Below are positions 5,858-10,114 of a DNA stretch of 10,114 nt, in pieces. Source of the DNA: Clostridia bacterium (lineage in GTDB: Bacteria; Bacillota_A; Clostridia; TANB77; CAG-508); NCBI GenBank assembly GCA_017621295.1, contig JAGATI010000127.1, forward strand, positions 1-10,114. Direction: 5' to 3'. A program made the translations under genes and the position numbers. Each line of letters opens with the position of its first letter. The first letter of the stretch is position 1. A model generated the notes under the pieces. The model ran no database searches, was not told the origin of the DNA, and worked only from the letters and a program-made list of their open reading frames with translations.

Positions 5858-5950
5858 ATAGAGAATGACAATCCACAAACGTGGTTTTGCCGAAATTAGT
5901 TGTAAAAACTCACATCTAACTCGCCAAAGTTACAGATGTGAGCTTTTTTT
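5858..5950 (+). ncRNA. Putative antitoxin RNA (about 90 bases), convergent to the small toxin gene
   Basis: The RNA would run from about 5858-5860 to the T-run at 5944-5950. It holds a small hairpin, CCAC-AAAC-GUGG (5873-5884), and the terminator stem. It has no open reading frame of note. Its terminator region is fully complementary to the 3' end of the toxin mRNA, because both use the same terminator. In addition its AAAAACUCACAUCU (5904-5917) is complementary, with one extra base, to AGAUGUGGUUUU in the toxin 5' UTR (6117-6106). That arrangement parallels the RNA II antitoxin of par/Fst systems. Expression is inferred, not shown. Confidence 0.62.
5909..5950. terminator. Shared bidirectional terminator
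   Basis: CTCACATCT (5909-5917) and AGATGTGAG (5934-5942) form a perfect 9-bp stem, extended by AACT/AGTT inside. Seven T follow on the plus strand (5944-5950). On the minus strand five U follow (5908-5904). It can therefore end both the antisense RNA and the toxin mRNA. Confidence 0.88.
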
Positions 5951-6068
5951 ATTTATGTAGTTGCTTGTCAACCCAGTTCTTATACAGAACTGTTGCTAAG
6001 GCAACGTTTAATGTTAAAGATAACATAAATGCTATATAAAAAAATAGTATCACTTCAACCATAAACAT
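5949..6068 (-). CDS. Putative type I toxin: 39-residue membrane peptide
   Basis: The peptide has a hydrophobic helix at about residues 4-28 (VEVILFFYIAFMLSLTLNVA), followed by a charged tail, YKNWVDKQLHK. This shape (one membrane helix, short polar C-terminus with Trp and Lys) is that of Fst-, TxpA- or BsrG-type toxins, which damage the host membrane when not repressed. I see no clear sequence match to a named family. GGAAGG lies ahead of the first ATG; a second ATG two codons later is possible. The ribosome binding site is held in a long hairpin (6071-6104). The stop overlaps the shared terminator. It is an isolated unit between RadC and the P1 operon, with its own promoter. A small holin-like or assembly peptide is an alternative. 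Confidence 0.68.
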   Translation of the reverse strand: MFMVEVILFFYIAFMLSLTLNVALATVLYKNWVDKQLHK

Positions 6069-6070
6069 CA

Positions 6071-6104
6071 CCACCTTCCTTACAATATAATGTAAAAATG
6101 GTGG
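6071..6104 (-). promoter_or_regulatory. Hairpin sequestering the toxin ribosome binding site
   Basis: In the minus-strand RNA CCACC-A-UUUUUACA (6104-6091) pairs with UGUAAGGA-A-GGUGG (6084-6071): 13 pairs, two of them G-U, with one A-A mismatch and a six-base loop. The Shine-Dalgarno bases GGAAGG are inside the 3' arm, three bases before the ATG. Translation should be low until the structure opens, which is typical of type I toxin mRNAs. Confidence 0.7.
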
Positions 6105-6138
6105 CAAAACCACATCTGTTTATTATCATTCCCTATGT
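6103..6138 (-). repeat. Inverted copy of the antisense-RNA 5' end at the toxin mRNA 5' end
   Basis: Read on the minus strand, this segment (ATAGGGAATGATAAT ... GTGGTTTTGCC) matches the plus strand at 5858-5891 (ATAGAGAATGACAAT ... GTGGTTTTGCC). Both copies start right after a -10 box. The two convergent RNAs thus begin with nearly the same sequence. It may be a shared operator, a shared RNA structure, or the ends of a small inverted-repeat unit. Confidence 0.65.
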
Positions 6139-6143
6139 TGGTA

Positions 6144-6172
6144 ATTCTACAATATTATTTAATTTCTGTCTA
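6144..6172 (-). promoter_or_regulatory. Promoter of the toxin mRNA
   Basis: TAGACA (6172 to 6167), 17-base spacer, TAGAAT (6149 to 6144) on the minus strand. The transcript would begin near 6138-6136, giving a 5' UTR of about 70 bases. Each hexamer differs from consensus by one base, but the facing antisense promoter has the perfect -10 box, consistent with antitoxin RNA being in excess. Confidence 0.6.
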
Positions 6173-6207
6173 TAATTTTCCAAAATTTTATTCAAAAAAA
6201 TGTAAAT

Positions 6208-6771
6208 TTATATTTCTTCTTCCTCATCTTCATCTTCTTCAATTCCATTATTTCTTAATGTTTCAAGCTCTTGTTTTAAGCTATTATTTTCTTCCATCAA
6301 AAATGCATTATTCATAAACTTTAAATTATCATTACTATAATTTCTATCTATTGTATTTATGCTATTCATACTTACATATCCATTTTCAGTCGCAATTATA
6401 TGGTCTAGCATTTCTATTCCAAAGACTTCCATTAGTTTTCCTGTAATATTAGTTAAATGCTTATCTTCATTGCTTGGCTCTAATTTATTTGATGGGTGGT
6501 TATGCACAAAAATTACTTTCTCACTTGCACTTAATAGTGCAGTTCTTATAAGTTGTTTGCTATCTATGTATATACCAGCACTTGTTCCAATTCCTATTAA
6601 ACTAATTTTCCTTATATGATTTCCTCTATCTAATCCAATAAATAAGAAATGCTCTTGAATTGCATCTTTAATTTCTTGCACTTCTTCCAAATTGAAAATA
6701 TCCTCTGGTTTTCTTATTGTTCTCGGATCTGTTGTATTTGGTTTCTTTTGTATATCTAATTGTAAACTCAT
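6208..6771 (-). CDS. RadC/JAB-domain (JAMM) protein with acidic tail (187 aa)
   Basis: Residues about 25-135 are a RadC-type JAB/MPN domain. The metal site is visible as VHNHPSN with Ser and Asp ten and thirteen residues after the first His (SNEDKH), plus Glu about 50 residues earlier. RadC-like proteins are common on mobile elements; a role in DNA repair is disputed and the activity is not known. I chose the second ATG, at 6771: GGAGG lies 8 bases ahead of it, while the ATG at 6786 (five codons earlier) contains that GGAGG and has no site of its own. Residues about 150-175 look like a short coiled coil. The tail, EEDEDEEEEI, matches those of the P1 operon proteins although no gene follows closely. 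It starts about 18 bases after the 80-residue gene. Confidence 0.85.
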   Translation of the reverse strand: MSLQLDIQKKPNTTDPRTIRKPEDIFNLEEVQEIKDAIQEHFLFIGLDRGNHIRKISLIGIGTSAGIYIDSKQLIRTALLSASEKVIFVHNHPSNKLEPSNEDKHLTNITGKLMEVFGIEMLDHIIATENGYVSMNSINTIDRNYSNDNLKFMNNAFLMEENNSLKQELETLRNNGIEEDEDEEEEI

Positions 6772-6788
6772 TTGTACGTCCTCCATCG

Positions 6789-7031
6789 TTATATATTCGT
6801 GTTTATAATATTTATTAGTTGATTTCTTAATTCACTATTTACTAATACTGTTGTTCCAATTGTTAAAAGTATGCAAATAACAATATAGAAAATCACTTTT
6901 AATATTTTTCCTATTATTTCAATAACTGTTGAGATTTTGCTGTTTTTCTTTGTAATAACAATATTTTTATCTTGTAATTGTTTTCTATTTTTTTGTTCCA
7001 TCGCTATATCAAAAAGAGATTTCTTTTTCAT
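6789..7031 (-). CDS. Small single-pass membrane protein (80 aa)
   Basis: Residues about 1-35 are Lys/Gln/Asn-rich and probably cytoplasmic. Residues about 36-64 are one long hydrophobic segment (IEIIGKILKVIFYIVICIL), followed by a short polar end. The ATG overlaps the stop of the TadZ-like gene (ATGA), so translation is coupled. AAGAGG lies about 6 bases ahead. No family is recognised. Position in the transfer operon next to a TadZ-like protein suggests a membrane partner of the secretion complex (inference). Confidence 0.7.
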   Translation of the reverse strand: MKKKSLFDIAMEQKNRKQLQDKNIVITKKNSKISTVIEIIGKILKVIFYIVICILLTIGTTVLVNSELRNQLINIINTNI

Positions 7032-8179
7032 TTCTTGCCTCTTTTCTTAAAGAAATTAAATCCTTTCTTCTTTTCTGTAATATCTGTATTTATTAAATAA
7101 GGTTTCAAAATATTTTCAAAGAAGTATTTATTCTTTACTTCAAATGGATCAGTTACACTTTCTGAAAATGTTGCTCTTTCTTTCCAATATTCACCTAATC
7201 CATTTCTAAAATTTTCTTTTTCGCTCTCTTTTGCAAAGTTAAAAAGTAAATATGTATTTATATCCATTCCTATAATTTCAAATGCATCAATTAAATTTGG
7301 AAGTTCCCATTGTTTATTACCTGAAACAAGTACCTTTAAATCTCTTGTTAAAAATGACATTCTTTCTTCATCTGTCATCTCATTAAAAGATCCATAGTCA
7401 TAAATATAGAAATTATAATTGTTAGATAATATATCTGACATATTTTTAGGTTTGCAAAATAAATCAATTCCTTTATAACTAATTTTGTTCATTGCTTCGG
7501 AGCGTCTTGCTTCTTTACTAGCTGCAATATTTATAATAGATTCATGATTATTGTTTTCTATATAGCATGCCTTTATATTAGTTAATTCACTTAAATATTT
7601 AGTTAAGTTTATAGCTAGTGTAGTTGCTCCTATATGTCTTTCTACTCCTGCAACTCCTATGCTTACTGTCTGTTTTACTTTTATAAAATTTTCCTTTACA
7701 ACCTTTGTTGTTTGATTTACTGAAATTAAGTTATTGTCTAATTTGTACTTTATAGAATTTCCAAAACTCATTCCTTCATCACTTAATACTTTTTCAAGCT
7801 CTTCTTTAAATTTCACATCATCTGCCCCAGTTATAATGTTGTATATTCCTAGATTAAAAATCTTGCCTAATAGCATATTTCCGTGTTTATATCCTTCTGC
7901 TATTATAATTATTCTTAATTTATACAATTTTCTTATAAGTACAATTTTAGAAATAATCTCATCGTCATCTGTTAAATGTGCAAAAGCCTCTAAATCAAGA
8001 ATTAGATAATCTACTGAATTTAGATTTCTTAGTTCTGTTTGCATAAACTTTCCTAAATTATATTCATTTATAAATCTTGTAACTAAAGTAATATTATTTT
8101 TAGTACAATAGTCTTCAATTATTGGTTTTACTTCTTTTGAAATATATATGTATTTTTTAAATTTTCTTGGCTCTTCCAT
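7028..8179 (-). CDS. TadZ/CpaE-like protein: receiver-like domain plus degenerate ParA/MinD ATPase (383 aa)
   Basis: Residues about 8-135 look like a receiver-type fold: VDYLILDLEAF around Asp62, then LRIIIIAEG and GIYNIITGADD. Residues about 170-360 resemble a ParA/MinD ATPase. The P-loop region, IGVAGVERHIGATTLAINL at about 174-192, keeps the Gly and Thr-Thr but has Ala where the catalytic Lys should be, and lacks the ParA signature Lys. The Walker B-like segment is FYIYDYGSF near 257-265. TadZ/CpaE proteins place secretion machinery at particular sites in the cell, and some are atypical ATPases. The C-terminal end is basic (KKGFNFFKKRGKK). GAGGT lies 8 bases ahead of the ATG. It lies in the transfer operon, 13 bases after the preceding gene. 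Confidence 0.75.
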   Translation of the reverse strand: MEEPRKFKKYIYISKEVKPIIEDYCTKNNITLVTRFINEYNLGKFMQTELRNLNSVDYLILDLEAFAHLTDDDEIISKIVLIRKLYKLRIIIIAEGYKHGNMLLGKIFNLGIYNIITGADDVKFKEELEKVLSDEGMSFGNSIKYKLDNNLISVNQTTKVVKENFIKVKQTVSIGVAGVERHIGATTLAINLTKYLSELTNIKACYIENNNHESIINIAASKEARRSEAMNKISYKGIDLFCKPKNMSDILSNNYNFYIYDYGSFNEMTDEERMSFLTRDLKVLVSGNKQWELPNLIDAFEIIGMDINTYLLFNFAKESEKENFRNGLGEYWKERATFSESVTDPFEVKNKYFFENILKPYLINTDITEKKKGFNFFKKRGKK

Positions 8180-8192
8180 ACTAATACCTCAT

Positions 8193-8519
8193 TTAATCCT
8201 TAATAATAATTGTTTCGCCACTTTTAGTAGTAACAACTGTTTCGTCTTTATCATTTAATTCTTCATATAAATAATAATCTTCATCTGGCTCTTCTAATAA
8301 GCCTTTTAAATTCTCTTTCATTTTCTCTTCCCCAGTCAATTCTTTTTGATTTGTATTGTTAGTAGTATTTGTAATTTCTGTTCTAATATCTTGAGTGCTT
8401 ATATTATTTTTGTTGTTTTTTGAGGTTCCTGTATTCAAAATTATTGCAACAACAATTACAAAAACTAAAACAAAACTTAATACAATTACTTGTTTCTTTA
8501 AATCTTCTTTATTATTCAT
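8193..8519 (-). CDS. Small membrane-anchored protein (108 aa)
   Basis: Residues about 10-28 are a membrane helix (VIVLSFVLVFVIVVAIIL) after a lysine-containing start. The rest is a polar Asn/Thr-rich stretch and then a Glu/Asp-rich part (EEPDEDYYLYEEL) that ends with TKSGETIIIKD. The family is not recognised. Its ribosome binding site, GAGGAGGAAAG, is formed by the last codons of the M23 gene, whose stop is two bases away. It is likely a small extracellular or membrane component of the transfer apparatus (from context only). Confidence 0.7.
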   Translation of the reverse strand: MNNKEDLKKQVIVLSFVLVFVIVVAIILNTGTSKNNKNNISTQDIRTEITNTTNNTNQKELTGEEKMKENLKGLLEEPDEDYYLYEELNDKDETVVTTKSGETIIIKD

Positions 8520-8521
8520 TT

Positions 8522-9266
8522 TTAACTTTCCTCCTCACCAAACAAGTATAGATATGGGTTTACAGCACTACTACTTGTGTTATCATTTAGTCTTACTTCA
8601 AAATGAAGATGTGGTCCAGTAGAATTTCCTGTACTTCCCATTATTCCTAAAACTTGTCCGACCTTTACTTCACTACCTTCTGCTACTGCTATTGAACCAT
8701 CTACCATATGTCCGTATAACGTGTAAAATCTTTTTCCTTCATCTGATAAATGTTGAATTACAACATAATTTCCATATCCAGTATTTCCTGCTTTTGCAAC
8801 TACAACTATACCACTTGCAACAGCACATATTTTAGGGCTTGCTTTTGAAATACATACAATATCCATTCCCGTGTGTGCTCTACTTTGAGTAACTCCGATT
8901 TACTACAATTGTTCTATTTTTACTAAATCTTGATGTTACAACATCTTTTGATTTATCCCAAGTTTCAAAAGGCATTGGAAAAGTTGCATTTTGATATTTA
9001 ACCAAACTTCCTTCATCAAATACTTCATTTACTGAAATTGTTACACTTGTACCAGATGAACTGGAGGATCTACCATTTCCACCCTTTTTTTGGCTTGAAT
9101 TTGGAGTAGCTGGCGTAAATATACTTATTATTGCAACTACTGGTACTATAATAATTAAAAATATACCTATCACAATTCCAATTATTATAATTTTTGTTTT
9201 AAATGAGAAAATAGAAAATGCTGCTTTTCCTACATCTAAAACTTGATTTCTATTATCATCCGCCAT
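8522..9266 (-). CDS. Membrane-anchored M23 peptidase of the transfer apparatus, split by a +1 frame change
   Basis: The first frame (9266 to 8880) gives MADDNRNQ, a membrane helix at about 24-48, a Ser/Gly linker and a stretch ending TIVVNRSYSK. The second frame (from 8896 to 8522) continues with GVTQSRAHTGMD. Joined at AAT-C-GGA (8900-8894) they form one 247-residue protein. Zinc ligands are His131 and Asp135 (HTGMD) and His221 (HLHFEV), with His186 (YGHM) and His219 also in place. LytM/M23 enzymes cut peptidoglycan cross-links, here presumably to let the secretion channel pass. The downstream frame alone, starting at Met134, would lack ligand His131 and the membrane anchor, so it should be inactive. 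Either the gene is broken or the ribosome shifts +1 at the CGG codon. Confidence 0.82.
8894..8900 (-). other. Frame-change site in the M23 gene (AAT CGG A)
   Basis: In the first frame the codons are AAT CGG AGT and a TAG follows four codons after CGG (8882-8880). Skipping the C at 8897 gives AAT then GGA GTT ACT CAA, which leads into the catalytic domain. No homopolymer run is present at the site, so a simple slippage mutation is not the obvious cause. The same CGGAG context occurs at the VirB4 site. Confidence 0.7.
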
Positions 9267-9299
9267 CTTATAAACGCTTCCTTTCTAGGCTACATATTT

Positions 9300-9422
9300 A
9301 GTTTGAAAAGAATTAAATTTTAGCAAGGCAAACGAGCAAGAAAACCGAAAATGTACTTTGTATACATTGAAGATTTTCGATGTGAAGTTTAACACAGCTA
9401 AAATTGTAATTATTTTCAAACT
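9300..9422. repeat. Nested palindrome of about 123 bp between the VirB4 and M23 genes
   Basis: The outer arms, 9300-9324 and 9397-9422, are inverted copies over 25 bp with one mismatch and one extra base (AGTTTGAAAA and AATTTTAGC blocks are perfect). Inside, CGAAAAT (9346-9352) pairs with ATTTTCG (9373-9379), and AATGTA (9350-9355) with TACATT (9363-9368). The right arm reaches into the VirB4 stop codon. There is no reading frame of interest. It could be a small non-autonomous element, an RNA processing site or a weak terminator; the lack of a U-run argues against a plain terminator. Confidence 0.7.
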
Positions 9423-10114
9423 ACTTTCCACCACCTACTAAATATGGTTTTTCCCATTCTTCTCCTTTTACATTTATTAAACTATGACCTGGACCCACAA
9501 ACATAAGACCACGACCTCTGTCTTTCTGTGAAAGTATTGTTTTTTCTTCATTATTTAGATTGTATATTCTTACTATCTCCTCTAAATCTTGTCCGTCTGT
9601 TCCAAAAAAGAACTTATATGTACTATTGTCTAATATTGCCTGTCCATATTGCTTAATTTCATCTCCGTAGAAAGTCTAAAATGTTTTGTGAAATTGTAAT
9701 AAGTCCACATTGATATTTACGACAACGTTTACTAAAATTTCTCATAAATTCAATAGCTTGTGGCACTTTTTTATCAATCAATAAATAGGCTTCATCACAC
9801 ACTACATAACATTTTTCTTCTCTATTTCTAAAAGCCATATCTTCGCAATACCTTAACATATTTAAGTATTGGCAACTCTTTATATTGGCTGACGCCCCTT
9901 GCAAAGAATAAATATCCAAACATAGAAAATCACTTGTATCTTCTATTGTTGTATATCCATTAAATATTTCTGCATTATGACCTATTGCCAAACTTCTAAC
10001 TATTGATTTAATTACTTCAATCTCGTCTTTATGCTTTGTATTTGGATTTTCTACTTTCTTTTCTAGCAAATAATATAAATCCTCCATTATTGGAAAATTC
10101 TCTTTTGGAATGTC
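9421..10114 (-). CDS. VirB4/TraE-family conjugation ATPase, C-terminal part, split by a +1 frame change
   Basis: VirB4 ATPases power type IV secretion and conjugation at the inner membrane. The open frame enters from the right edge (DIPKENFPIMEDLYYLL), so the Walker A part lies outside. Visible are the Walker B segment KCYVVCDEAYLLID, then RNFSKRCRKYQCGLITISQN, the usual RKY-x2-GL-x3-SQN motif, then ILDFL. The frame then stops at 9659, but the next frame carries the expected continuation GDEIKQYGQAILDNSTYKFFFG and ends with GRGLMFVGPGHSLINVK to a stop at 9421. Joined at CTA-C-GGA the visible part is 230 residues. Without the shift the protein would lose about 80 C-terminal residues. The in-frame ATG at 10087 is internal, not the start. 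Confidence 0.85.
9664..9670 (-). other. Frame-change site in the VirB4 gene (CTA CGG A)
   Basis: First-frame codons are CTA CGG AGA TGA, so the stop is two codons past CGG. Skipping the C at 9667 gives CTA then GGA GAT GAA ATT, which is the conserved continuation. As in the M23 gene, the skipped base is the C of an in-frame CGG followed by AG, and the new frame starts with a GGA glycine codon. No homopolymer run is present. Confidence 0.7.

Noticed and set aside
6359..6619. Plus-strand 86-codon frame inside the RadC gene
   Set aside because: It lies antisense to the conserved JAB motif HNHPS and has no start signals.
6772..6786. Upstream ATG of the RadC gene
   Set aside because: The GGAGG just inside it is well placed for the ATG at 6771, and the first five codons have no site of their own.
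8522..8866. M23 C-terminal frame as an independent gene
   Set aside because: Its ATG has no ribosome binding site at a usable distance, and the protein would lack the first zinc ligand.
8895..9667. Systematic sequencing error at CTCCG as the cause of both frame breaks
   Set aside because: The XRE gene has CTCCG at 2635-2639 without any frame effect, so a motif-wide artefact is not supported; error at individual sites cannot be excluded without reads.

Overview
The window is strongly AT-rich, and nearly every gene lies on the minus strand, so it reads right to left. Strong AGGAGG-type ribosome binding sites, TTGACA/TATAAT-type promoters, a SpoVG-like protein, a sortase and a VirB4-type conjugation ATPase suggest a low-GC Firmicute (Clostridia-like). 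The gene set looks like part of an integrative conjugative element or conjugative plasmid. No integrase, relaxase, tRNA or chromosomal attachment site is visible.

Right part (10114 to 6208): a transfer module. It holds the C-terminal part of a VirB4/TraE-family ATPase (entering from the right edge), a membrane-anchored M23 peptidase, a small membrane protein, a TadZ/CpaE-like degenerate ATPase, a second small membrane protein and a RadC/JAB protein. The VirB4 and M23 genes are each split by a +1 frame change. Both changes fall exactly on an in-frame CGG codon followed by AG. These are the only in-frame CGG codons I find outside one regulator gene that looks foreign. This is either recurrent decay or +1 frameshifting at CGG. 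A nested palindrome of about 123 bp sits between the two split genes.

Middle (6172 to 5824): a compact, previously unlabelled locus with the layout of a type I toxin-antitoxin system. A 39-residue membrane peptide is encoded on the minus strand, with its ribosome binding site locked in a hairpin. A short convergent plus-strand RNA faces it, both share one bidirectional terminator, and short repeats would let the antisense RNA pair with the toxin 5' UTR. It resembles the par/Fst plasmid maintenance layout with a different peptide.

Left-middle (5808 to 2906): an operon behind a consensus promoter. It encodes an unrecognised 322-residue protein, a ribosomal protein S6 homologue, a DUF2958 protein and a membrane-anchored surface protein. 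The first three, like RadC, end in a Glu/Asp-rich tail. Two of these tails also carry the ribosome binding site of the next gene in their Glu codons.

Left (2870 to 1): an XRE-family regulator with its own promoter and structured leader and a visibly different codon usage, then a sortase, a SpoVG-like protein and a secreted or anchored protein. Three promoters (near 5770, 2110 and 55) share an upstream element of three TGAA units at exactly 11-bp spacing, which suggests one common regulator. Two of them have a terminator-like hairpin in the 5' leader, which suggests attenuation.
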